NCBI GenBank assembly: GCA_946803715.1
Contig: CAMPET010000150.1
Location: forward strand, 5,214 to 42,569
DNA: 37,356 nt
Direction: 5' to 3'
DNA from: Beroe ovata
Taxonomy: Eukaryota > Ctenophora > Nuda > Beroida > Beroidae
The position numbers and the translations under genes were made by a program. Of the stretch, positions 12,128 through 22,537 are shown in pieces; the first letter of the stretch is position 1; each line of letters opens with the position of its first letter. The notes under the pieces were generated by a model. That model was not told the origin of the DNA and did no database searches. It saw nothing but the letters and a program-made list of their open reading frames with translations.

Positions 12128-12260
12128 AAGTCTATCCCATTCACTCATCATATCTCCAACTCCTCTAGCCCCCAGAGTGTTTGTGACACATCTTATCCAC
12201 TCACCATATCTCCAACTCCTCTAGCCCCCACTCCATCNGTGTGTCTGACACAATGTATCT
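12128..12260. repeat. ~62-bp direct duplication upstream of the peptide gene, with an N
   Basis: The phrase catatctccaactcctctag followed by ccccc occurs twice (near 12148 and 12206), and gtgtttgtgacacatcttatc is echoed after the N at 12238 as gtgtgtctgacacaatgtatc. The second copy overlaps the start codon of the peptide gene, so the 5' UTR next to the gap may be incomplete. Confidence 0.65.
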
Positions 12261-12631
12261 CCTCCTCTGTGTGTCTCTGATTCTCCTGGTGGCAGCAGAA
12301 GGGAACGTCATCGATAGGACTGATGACATGGCTGTGAATGGTGTCGAGGGTGAGTAACAATAACATTATCATTGTTCCTTTCAAATTCTGTGACATCATT
12401 AATATGAAAATCGTCGAAAGTTTTGCTTCTCTTGTTGAGGGAACCAAAAAAAATTCGACCGTGTTTCGATTAAATAAGAATGAAATCAGTGAACTATCTC
12501 CCTTGTCAGATACGGAACTCAGCAAGGAGGAAGTTGAGAAACGAGGAGCTGGTGACAATTTCAAACTTGCTCAGTACAAGGGCTACCGACAGGGGACAAG
12601 GGGCTGGGCCGGTGAAAAGGAAGAAGAGTGA
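12253..12631 (+). CDS. Small secreted peptide precursor candidate, 2 exons, 72 residues
   Basis: Exon 1, 12253-12349, encodes MYLLLCVSLILLVAAEGN, a textbook signal peptide with likely cleavage near the Ala-Ala-Glu, followed by an acidic spacer. It ends at a strong donor (gagG|gtgagt) in phase 1. Exon 2, 12510-12631, starts after ttgtcag in the matching phase and ends at TGA. It encodes an acidic stretch ending in VEKR, a dibasic convertase site, then a basic and aromatic peptide (GAGDNFKLAQYKGYRQGT, then RGWAG) and an acidic tail EKEEE. This plan of signal, acidic spacer, KR and terminal peptide is that of a neuropeptide or peptide hormone precursor. No Gly-Lys/Arg amidation signal and only one peptide copy are seen. 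I recognise no family; the function is inferred from layout alone. The first-exon context is close to a gap (12238). Confidence 0.6.
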
Positions 12632-13424
12632 TGTGTACAGAACAGAGTGATGACGTCATAATATTGCCCGTGTAACGGCCCGTGTTGCTTAAAGGTTACT
12701 ATTTTAAACTGACGTTTTTGTTTTTCCATCAATTATATCTTGATTTGAGGAGATTTAGTTAGTGAGTTCAGAGATCATGGCGTTTCTTTTTTCTATCAAA
12801 ATTTTGATCCATTTCTTTCTATTCCACTCAACTCCCTTGTTTCATTCTCTACTGACAGCGGGACTGTTCACTGATATCGCCTAAGTAAAACGAGAGATTT
12901 GATATGAATTAAAAGGAAAAGCTAGGCTTTTCGGGGGACAACCAGACCACAATAATGTCATCTAGAAACGGGGCAAAAAGGAAGGTGCTAGAAAATTCTC
13001 TTCCCATCGGCTCCATAGTTCGGTCAAGAATCATCAAATTCGCAGCGACATCACTTTCATCCTCACGATTTGGCACACGTGGTTCTTACATAAGATATTT
13101 AAAAACTGCTGAGGAAACTGGAACGGTATAGAAATTTGAGATTGTCAGACTTGAAAACAGATCTCGGATACGTTATCTTCGAGTTTTGATTAAAATGCTA
13201 AAAGTTAAAAACAATTTTCACGGGCTAGATCATATCTTATCATAATGGCGATGATAATAATTTAAATAAATTAAATTAAAAGAAATCGATGAGCTGTCCA
13301 CCTCATTACAACGTCGGTACCCTCTGATAGAATTCATAAAAACAGTTTTCAAAATCACTATCAAATAAGCGACACACACAAGAACTGGTGCACATAAGAA
13401 TAGTCGGTCATATTTCGTGTTTTC
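12632..13424. other. Intergenic region between convergent peptide gene and nucleolin
   Basis: Both neighbours end here, so it should contain two 3' UTRs. It is AT-rich. A perfect TGACGTCA sits at 12651, 20 bp after the peptide-gene stop codon. No further gene is supported. Confidence 0.5.
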
Positions 13425-16347
13425 CTAATCGCTATCGCTGAACGTCATCTTCTTGCCCGCAAAGTCCTGGATGGCGCCTTTATTGGCGGCTGCGGCGCCG
13501 CCGCCCCGTGGACCCCCACGGCCACCCCTGCCACCTGATAAGGGGGTGAGTTACGATCACGATGCAAGTAAAACAATTCAAGTGGAGAGTAGAAAGGGAA
13601 CAAGGTGTCAATAGAGAAAGAGGAGGGGATTAGCAATGAAATACAGAATGTAATTTGGGAGTGAGGAAATTTCCCGATCATTCCTCCTCACTCCTCACCT
13701 CGTCCACCCCGGCCTCGTCCTCCTCTGCCACCTCTATCCCCACCGCTGTTGTCCCTGGGCGTGGCAAAGTCCAGTGTGATACTTCTCCCATCCACATTGG
13801 AGCCCTGCATCTTCTTCATGGCTTTCTCGGCGGATGCAACATCCGGGAAATCGATATAACCGAATCTGAGGAGAGTGAGAAGGGGTTAGGAAAACAACAG
13901 AAGCCACGCAACGCAGTGAACTCTTATTTGAGGAAATGAGGACACATCTCTCACCCTTTTGAATCCCCCGTGTCTCTGTCTGTAATAACCCGAGCGTTGG
14001 TCGATCCATCGAACGCAGCCTGCAGTGAATCATTCGTAGTACTGTACGACAATCCCTTGACGAAGATGTTAGCACTTGGCGGGTTGGGCGTTCTCGCCCC
14101 TCGGCCACCGCCCCGTGGCGTGCCTCGACCCCTTGGCGTGCCACGTCCTCTGGGGGTATTTCCGCCCTGCCGCGGTGTGCTCTCGTCCAGTCGTATCGTC
14201 CTGCCGTCCAGCTCTGATCCATCAAACTCGAGCGCTTTCTTTAGAGTAGCTTTATCTGCACAGTCCACGTAACCGAATCCTTTAGATTTGCCTGTCTCGC
14301 GATCGTAGATAATCCTAGCATTGGTGACTTCGATGCCGTTATCTGAGAAGAATTGAGCGAGACTGTCCTGGTCAGTGTCGTAACTGAGACGCCCACAGAA
14401 TATACTGCTCGGCTCTCCTCCTCCTGCTGCTGAGTTGTTCTGTGGTTTTGCGGGTGTTTTTGCTGCGGGAGCCTCGTCCCCAGAACTCTCGTATTCTGAA
14501 CTCTCCTCATCTGAAGAACTGTCTTTCTTTGCCTTCTTCTTTTTTGGTGCGGCGGCAGGCTCCGCTTTTCGTTTCTGAGCTGCGGGTTTTGCTGGTTCTT
14601 CTTCTTCGTCACTGCTTTCTTCCTCGTCGCTGGATTCCTCAGCGGCAGCAGCAGCAGCTGGATAAAATGAAATTATCAATCAAATCTAGAGGTTGGACAA
14701 TTCACAGCTATACAGGGAGATAAATAGCATGAGATGAAGTGAGGGGTGGAACAATCGAGAGAATTGGGATGGTCGGTTCTATCTATATCTTAGTATGAAG
14801 GTATAGATACGGTTTAGGAATCTCAATGAGAGACAAACATATACTCCCAATTGCTACTACTCCTAATTATGGAGCAATAACCTCAGCACAATACCTGAGG
14901 GAGCAGCGGCGGCCGGAGTCTCCTCCTCGTCACTGCTCTCTTCTTCACTGCTTTCCTCCTCTGCTTTAGCAGGTGCAGGTGCAGCGACAGCAGCTTCTTC
15001 CTCATCACTGCTTTCCTCCTCCTCGGAGGATGATTCCTCAGCAGCGGCTGCGGGAGCCGCGGCGGGTACAGCTGCTGCGGCGGGTTTTTCCTCCTCATCA
15101 CTACTTTCCTCTTCTGAAGATGACTCCTCTGCGGGAGCTGCGGCGGGAACTGCAGCTGGTGTTTCTTCCTCCTCATCACTACTCTCCTCCTCAGATGATT
15201 CTTCTTTAGCGGGAGGAGCTGCCGCAGCGGGGGCAGCAGCCGCCGGCTTTTCCTCTTCCTCAGAACTCGACTCCTCCTCTGAACTTTCCTCAGCCGCGGC
15301 TGCAGGTTTCACAGCTTGCTTCACAGCCTCGGCCTTGCTCACTTCTTCATCAGAACTCTCCTCTTCACTGCTGGATTCTTCCTTCGCAGCGGCAACTAGA
15401 CCTGAAGCTGGACGTGTGATCATCAGATAAGTAACAAAGACCCCGCAAAAACAAAAGATCTGGTAAATTTTGATACGTCACAAATCAAAATTATATCTGA
15501 TATTTTCAGAGATCAGTGTGATTTAGGGAGAGTACTTCTACTCCTAATTTCCCACCAGGTTTCGGAGCAGCGGAGGCGGCCGGAGTTTCCTCTTCCTCAC
15601 TCTCCTCTTCAGAAGAACTTTCCTCGGGAGGGGGTGTGGGGGGCTTGGGTGGCGTTTTCTTCTTCTTTCCTTTCTTAACTGGGGCAGGGGCAGGCTCGGT
15701 CTTCTTGGCCTTCACAGGGGCGGCCTCCACAGCAGACGCTTTGCCGTTAGCTTTTGCCTGGTAATCGTGGTAATGAGGCATGTATCGCATGGTGCCATCG
15801 TATGATGAAGGAATTTGGCTCACATGGCAATGTACGCGCGCGCGGCGCGAAATAGATCAGTAGAATGCTAACATGAAATTATCTCGACAATCTGCTAGTA
15901 CAAAAAGATATTCTCACAAAAGTGTGACCGCCCCACATTGTGCTTCAACTGGGAACAAGGAATTTGATGTTCAGATCAATGTGTGGCGCTCAAATCAAGA
16001 ATTTACCTTCTTTTTCTTCTCTTTCTTGACAGGAGCGGTCGTCTCCACAGCCACTGGGGCTGGCGTAACAGGGGCTGCAGCGGCCACCTTCTTCTTTTTC
16101 TTCTGCAGAAATATAAGTTAAAATGTGAGTAAACTCACAACTCGATTTATCCGAAATTGAGCAAGGTTCTGACTTAATTTCATCGAATCCTACGCAACGT
16201 TGAACGCCAAGAACACAATGCAAGCAAAAATGGACAGTTTCCTGTCGTCCTGTTTACCTTTGGTGGCTCAGTGGCGGCTGGCACTGGAACAGCCTCCACA
16301 GCCTCAACTGCACGCTTCTTCTTCACTTTCTTCTCCAATTTGACCAT
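13425..16347 (-). CDS. NCL: Nucleolin-like protein: acidic/basic N-terminus, two RRMs, C-terminal RGG tail
   Basis: Exons 16347-16258, 16102-16007, 15757-15556, 15401-14895, 14657-13955, 13865-13699 and 13534-13425 join in phase to about 624 residues. It starts MVKLEKKVKKKR, similar to vertebrate nucleolin MVKL. Lys-rich blocks then alternate with many SSEEESSDEE-type acidic cassettes (CK2-like sites) separated by Ala/Pro linkers. RRM1 (SSIFCGRLSYDTD; RNP1 KGFGYVDC) and RRM2 (ANIFVKGLSYSTT; RNP1 KGFGYIDF) are joined by a GRGTPRGRGTPRGG linker, and the protein ends in a GRGGRGG tail and MTFSDSD. Nucleolin acts in rRNA transcription and pre-rRNA processing in the nucleolus. Vertebrate nucleolin has four RRMs; two is the fungal/plant and some invertebrate arrangement. 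The extra RGG block between the RRMs is unusual. RRM2 of this model spans an intron at its RNP1. Confidence 0.92.
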
Positions 16348-16952
16348 GACTTTTCTAGGCTAGGTGGGGGGAGGATTGGTTAGAAGTGGAGGAAGTGCTG
16401 AAATTCGAATCTTGGCAACAAAATTGTGTGGCTGTTGCCAAATTTGGGATACGTATTTATTGCTATCCGGTTTCATTGATTCGCAATGATACAAAGGGAC
16501 GTGTAGGAAACCAAAATTAAATTAATATTTCAAAAAAGAGCGAAATCAAGCTTTGTACAAAATTATTGGGATAACTTCAGTGACTAATAAATAGCATTCC
16601 AGGTGTAATTATTGCGTAAGTATCGTAAGCACTAAGCATTCGGAGAAATGGATCTATAATAGTGCTTCAAAGAAGGTCAAGAATTTATGCAAACTGCTAT
16701 GGCTGTTTTCATTTAGTAATCAAAATCAAGTTAAGGTTAAGTAACCTAAGTGACTTGTTTCTAAAAGCAGAGCAAACCCACAGCAAGGCAACTACACTAG
16801 CAAACGGCTATAGATCATAGAATTCAATGCTATAGTTGTAACTAAAATCCAGTTGTTCATAGTATAATCTATCAATCAGTGTCTATCTCACGCACGGTTA
16901 CCAAGGTAACGCGTGGCATAACGCAGCGCTGCGTGACGGGTAACGCAAGTGT
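16348..16952. other. Intergenic: nucleolin 5' side and GDH-A 3' side
   Basis: No coding sequence supported. A perfect palindrome GTTACCAAGGTAAC lies at 16897-16910, 43 bp beyond the GDH-A stop, and fits the RFX X-box consensus GTNRCC-N2-RGYAAC. The plus-strand open frame at 16879-17199 is the antisense of the last GDH-A exon. Confidence 0.5.
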
Positions 16953-19900
16953 TTACGTGAACGTGAATCCGGCCATGATGATGTTGTTGGAGATTTTGGT
17001 GAGGGCCAGCACGAACGCGGCTGTTCTCAGGTCGACTCCCAGGTCGTGTTGGAGAGCGACCTCCTTGATCTTACGACCTGACGGGAGAGGAGAGATTAGC
17101 GCAGAGATAGGGTCACCTATTTTAGATTTGAAAGTTCAGGATTCCATCGGAAACGTCACGCATTCTCAGAGCCATTGTCAGGAGACTTCTTTATCATGAA
17201 TTTGAGCATTGATAATGGTTTCAACTTGTGATGATTCCACACATCCCTTATCGGAAAATAACTAACTCTCTCATACAACTCCTACACTACACTCTCTTCA
17301 CTAACCTGATCTCTCCATAGTGTAGGAGAGTCCACTGTGTACAATGTCCTTCTCACTAGCTCCACCCATAGCTATAGCTTGGGCAAACTACACTCATCTC
17401 ACATACAACTCCTACACTCATCTCTCATACAACTCCTACACTACACTCTCATACAACTCCTACACTACACTCTCTTGACTAACCTGATCGCTCCATAGTG
17501 TAGGATAGTCCACTGTGTACAATGTCCTTCTCACTAGCTCCACCCATAGCTTGGGCAAACTCGGGAGTCGGCGTGACTGGGATCTTGCCCGAGAATCTGA
17601 AGATAAGAGGGGTCGTCAAGTGAAACACAAGGAATTGTTTTCATCCTGTGGGCCTCGGTGAGATCAAGAGACAAAGTAAGGAACAAGAAAAGTCTGCGTA
17701 CTCGAAACAGCAGCCGCAAAGAAACAAGCCTCTGTTCAACCAACATCAAATTTGTTACAAAATCTGATATTTTTTCTGAAACACAAGGAAATATCTTGTC
17801 CTCACCTGCTCTCCAGTGAGCTCTGTACAGATTGCAGTAGATGTTTGTTGGAGTCGAACTCGTATTTGAATGTCAGTCTCCCGTAACTAACGTGGTTCAG
17901 ATTCTTCAACCACTCGAAGTACGAAACAGTCACACCACCTGAGAAATCGCGTCGTCATTGATGCTAAATTCTCGTGAAGTTTAGGATAAAGTAAGCTGAG
18001 GATAAAGTAATATAGTTGAGGATAAAGTTAAGTCTTGTTTAGAAATTAGTTAATAGTTCATATCATTAAAAGAGGAAAATCATTGCTCGAAACAAGTTAA
18101 TCACGCAATCCTCATTCCTCACCCACCTGAGTTACAGTAGATATCAGGAATAACGAGCTGTTTGTTAGCAATGAGAATCTCATCCGCAGCTGGAGTCACG
18201 GGACCGTTAGCACCCTCAGCAATCACTCTAGCCTTGATCCGGTGAGCGTTTGCCTCCGTGATAACCTTCTCCTTGGCACAAGGCAGGAGGATGTCACACT
18301 CTCCCTCCAGGAGGTCCTCGTCAGTCTCAGTGGCGCCGGGGAACCCTCGGATAGTACCGTGCTCCAACTTCCAGTCCTGAGGGGAGAATTAGGACGGGTT
18401 TAGCCCTGGGGATGGGAAAAGAGCCAGAGGGTGGGTGAGGGGAATTCTAACAGAGGAGAGATGGTATGGGGACGGGATCGGTTCTGACTCTAGGGAAAAT
18501 AGTTCCAGTTTTGGGAGGCAAAGGTATTATGATTTCCAGCAGAATTCCGTGAGGGGACTAGCACCTTATTCCTGTCAGAAAATAGATGAAAACAGTTGAC
18601 AGATGAATAGAAAATGATCGACATGACGCGCGGCACAAAATGCCGATGATCACAGACGAACCTCGAGAGCCTTGGGGTCGATACCGGAGGGGTTATAAAT
18701 AGTGCCATCCCACTCAATAACACCGATAATCTTAGCACCAGCACGGTGGAAGTATCGGGCTGTGTGGAGACCCACGTTACCGAATCCCTGTGAGGGAGAT
18801 GAGAAATGAGGGGAGATGGAGGCGATTCAAGTTAAAATGTGATTTTTTTCTAGTTCCGGTTAGTAAGAATGGACGGAAAGGCACAGGAAACGAGGCAAAA
18901 GAAGGTAGCAGGAACAATAGGTCTATTCTTCACTCTTCACACCTGGAGGATGCAAGTCTTGCCCGAGAGCCCTGGGACAAGTCCCACCATTTCCATGTAC
19001 TCTGGATCCTCTACGAAGATGTTGGTAGAGTGGTACACTCCTCGTCCAGTTGCCGAAGTCCGGCCGTGGATACCTCCCATCACTATGGGCTTACCTGAGG
19101 GATGATGATGACGTCATCAGTGTGATGAAAACACTGGCATTCAAAAAGCAAGCAAGCATTTGGCAGAAACGACAATTTGGAAAATGAATTGAAGCAACAA
19201 AACAGACAGAAACAAAAAAACAACAAAAAAAAACAAAAGACTTCAAAGAAGAAAGTTCTCGTGATTGTTCCTCTTACCGGTCACGCAAGCGTGAGAGTTC
19301 AGATCTGTAGTTCCAATGGTGTTCTTGTAGGTGTCAGCCATCCAACTCATCTCCCTTTCACCTGAAATAGGTGTCAGCAGGTGTCAATTTATGATTGCTG
19401 ACGAGGCTCTTCTCGGAAAGTTTCTGGGAGCAGAATTCGAAGAATTAGTTGCCTTTGTTCAAAGTCCTATTGTAGTTGCTTATAGCAGAATCTTTCCTAA
19501 ATCGCTAAATGAATTCATAATGGCTATACTGAGAAAAGGAACTGGTGACCACAAAAGAAGGTGAATTCAGTATAATCGGTTCTGTAGAAAACTCTCACCG
19601 GTTCCCATGTCAGGGGCGGGAACATCGATGCCGGGTCCGAGGAAACCCTTCTTTGCGAGCTCCACGGTGAATCTCCTCGTGATCTTCTCCAGCTCGATAT
19701 CGGAAAAATCTGAGGTAATGATGACCGATGAGGGATGGAGAACGGAGTTATTAACTTTTTCATAAACTTGATAAAGTTTAGGTCAAGAATCAGTGATGTG
19801 GGCCCGTAATGTCTAAACGGTGACGATTACCGTTCACTGTCCCAACATAAAGAATAAAGGGACACAGTGTCGATGGTTCAGCTAGCAAATTAGCGATTGG

Positions 19901-21040
19901 AAAGCGACAATTGTGATCTACGTACCTTTTGGGTTGATCTTGATGCCAGCTTTAGCGCCACCGAACGGTACGTCACACACGGCGCACTTGTATGTCATGA
20001 GCTTGGCGAGGGCTTTCACTTCATCTTCCTCAACCTCGTCGCTGAACCTCATTCCTGAGAACGGAGTGATGAGAAACACGGACAAAAACCTGACGTTATT
20101 TGATCTCAGCGGATAAATTATTCCATATAAGGAGTAATTACCTCCTTTGCAGGGTGTCCTGTGGTGGGAGTGCTGAGCTCTGTACCCGTGAATGGTAACA
20201 ATTTCACCGTTGTCCCGTCTCAGAGGGAAGGAGAGGGAAAGGAGAGAGTTACAGGGTTTCAAATCACTCAACACTCCCTGGGTCGTTAATGAGGTGTAAT
20301 GGGGTTATTATGCGAGGTTATCGCCGTGGGTCACTACAGATTACTGAACCAAAGTTTGAAATTTGATATCCTTAAAAACGGGTGGTGATTATCAGGAAAC
20401 ACGAAGTAGCAGAATATGTGACTACTAATTGAATCCAATTACACTCATATTGAAACTAGTCCAAATTACGGCAAAACTAAATCTCTCTCTTGCTCTCACC
20501 GAAATGAGTTTCTCCTTGATTCCTGGCTGCATGCGTGTCTTGATGGACTTGTTGATAGCATCCTCTGCGTAGGGGGCAGCCTTGTTGAAGTAATAGTCCA
20601 CAATAGTGGAGAACGGGGGGTTATCGCTCAGAGCTACCTTGCGAACCTGGGGGAGGGGGAGAGATGGGTCAATGAGGGGGATAGCAGTATTGTGCAGCCT
20701 TGCGAACTAAGGACCCAGGTCGGTGGAGAGATATAGGGTGGAGGGTATTGAGTGAAGTTGAGCGAAACAGCTGTAGTGCAAGTATCCAATTATCAAAGGT
20801 GCTAACTGCAGGCAGTTATCACGCAATTCGAATCATTGAACATACCAACTAGCCGGAACATGATTATCATGGTCCAATTATTTTGCATCTAATTAACAAT
20901 CACATAATGACCTAATTAACTAATTATGAGCTAATTACCTCTTCAACATCTCCCCTCCATCCGTCGGACAGGTTTCTGGCAGCCTGGGCTAATGAGGTTC
21001 TGGACAGAGCCTGTCTGAGAGCGATGCCTTTGCAAAACAT
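16953..21040 (-). CDS. GLUD: Glutamate dehydrogenase, mitochondrial (copy A), 12 exons
   Basis: Converts glutamate to 2-oxoglutarate and ammonia with NAD(P) in the mitochondrial matrix. Exons: 21040-20939, 20646-20500, 20277-20142, 20054-19926, 19709-19599, 19361-19278, 19094-18943, 18787-18662, 18376-18127, 17938-17806, 17596-17484, 17077-16953; 535 residues, phases consistent, close to the vertebrate length. An Arg-rich, acid-free leader ([16 protein letters not shown]) suits mitochondrial import. In bovine numbering all key residues are present: K90 in TPCKGG, K114 in LMTYK, K126 in PFGGAKAG, D168 in PAPDM, R211/T215 in [10 protein letters not shown]381 in [16 protein letters not shown] is the dinucleotide-binding loop. 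The animal-type antenna ([15 protein letters not shown] to [12 protein letters not shown]) is complete. A partial extra copy of exon 11 lies in the next intron (17306-17387) and is not used in this model. Confidence 0.97.
17270..17480. repeat. Tandem repeats around the duplicated GDH-A exon
   Basis: Repeats of catacaactcctacactaca and ctctc fill the intron on both sides of the partial exon copy. They mark a ~178-bp tandem duplication spanning intron sequence plus exon 11's 3' part, followed by further short expansion. Confidence 0.8.
17306..17387 (-). pseudogene. Duplicated partial copy of GDH-A exon 11 inside the following intron
   Basis: This segment repeats the 3' two-thirds of exon 11 ([19 protein letters not shown]) and its donor, 178 bp away, with a 6-bp insertion (ata gct) and a few silent changes. 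It has an AG just upstream (gtgtag). Spliced after the full exon 11 in the phase available it would give an early stop, so it is probably a non-functional pseudo-exon; a mutually exclusive use is conceivable but the fragment is shorter. Confidence 0.75.
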
Positions 21041-22537
21041 GGCTAGAAACCTAAGATATAGACAATGAGAGTTCAGGGCAGCTAGAGACTTGAAACAGGA
21101 TTCAAATCAATATTATATACCGTTACAGTTGTTTTCCTAATTTCTATTCTTTACATGATACACTGATGTCAATTATCTCTTGTCTCTACTAACGATCAGA
21201 AAAACATGCATAGATGCAGTGGTATGTATTTATGGTAAACGCCTGTTTATTGAGTTAGCCACAGAGGTCACTGCCTGGTAATGAGATAATTGGATAATCG
21301 CTCCCAGGAACTCATTAGTCATTACCGAGTTTGTGCGTTTCTCACTAAATGAGCTGAGGAAATCCCTGTAAGACTGTAGGTATGCATTTCTCTGCAAAAC
21401 CGCTATATCTACCTATCTCTTGACTGCTTTACTAAAAAATATAGCTTTACTAGCTCACATAACATGAGTTTAACTTTGCTCAATATAAGCACACTACTCC
21501 AATATACTCCATACACATAGTGTTGACATCAACAGATATCATACATTTGCATAGCTGTTAGCGTGTATAACCACGGAATGGGAAGTGAGTGTATCCCAGT
21601 GTCAGAAGGCGCAGTGAGCCATCACTACAGTTAAATGTTGTGTTTGCAGAGCAATTTATCTTCCGGAAGTTTCATTACTATATTTCTAGCGAAACACAAG
21701 TTACAGCACGCCTTTTGGACAGTACATGTGCTATACTGCTATCTGTGTTTATCACGACGTTTAACATGTCAAGCCGCAACTATACAGTGCACACTAAGCA
21801 GTGTTGTAGTGATTACAATTATCTATAATCAACCACTACTATTGCTCATTTGACCACATTTTAACTACAATAGCAAGCAACTGCGTATACTGCAATGTGC
21901 AAAAGTGGTCGATTCTAAAAGCGGAAATTTTTCTATTTTCAATAAGCATACAACTTGCCTTCTGATCGTTTTATCAACTACAAAATACCATCATAAATGA
22001 ATTTGATTGAAATAAATCGTTTTAAACCTTTCAGAGTATAAAATTCTAACATCTCACATCTCGAACCATTAATACGAGTCTCTCTGAATCAAGAAATCCG
22101 GGACTCAAAAAGATTTTAACATGAAACCAATGTATGAATATTGAATAATCGCATACCTCTGTTAGAAATTTGGTTCAATTTGAATTAATATAACTCATTA
22201 CATCGACAAACTCTCAACCAAGTATAAATTTCTTAATTCTGAAAACATCTCAATAAGTTAAACATCTGAAAGTTACAAAGGGTATTATCTGAGGTTTGAT
22301 ATCATCTGAATACTGTAATGCTTACCAAAAATCATTAAATTCACCAAAAAAATATGCTTAGATAGGAACATTCGGCATGTGTAAATCCAAACTTTTGATT
22401 AATCGAAAATAGTAGCTTATCACTTACCCTCTTATTTAAAACCTTCATCGTGAGTCGTGACCCTCTCATCCCACTATAGCACTACTGCAGCCTAAGAACA
22501 ATGTCTATTTCGCCATTATGACGTCATGATCACGAGA
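21041..22537. other. Intergenic region between the two GDH genes
   Basis: About 1.5 kb of AT-rich sequence holding the GDH-A promoter and the GDH-B 3' UTR. No conserved frame, no repeat family recognised. A perfect TGACGTCA lies at 22519, 12 bp beyond the GDH-B stop. Confidence 0.6.

Larger units (their letters stand above)
8886..12252. other. Gene-poor interval between the GPCR and the peptide gene
   Basis: I find no conserved coding sequence. It contains the presumed GPCR promoter, a CA microsatellite with a gap (10051-10150), a 290-bp duplication split by an N (11295-11867), a second CA run (11890-11923) and a perfect TGACGTCA site at 9959. The rest is AT-rich unique sequence with only short random frames. 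Confidence 0.6.

Noticed and set aside
13655-15209. Several plus- and minus-strand frames over the nucleolin acidic region
   Set aside because: Shadows of Glu/Ser/Ala-rich codon repeats in the real minus-strand exons.
15758-16257. Intron-encoded snoRNAs in nucleolin, as in vertebrates
   Set aside because: I checked introns 1 and 2 for C/D boxes; an imperfect CGATGA in intron 1 has no matching CTGA.
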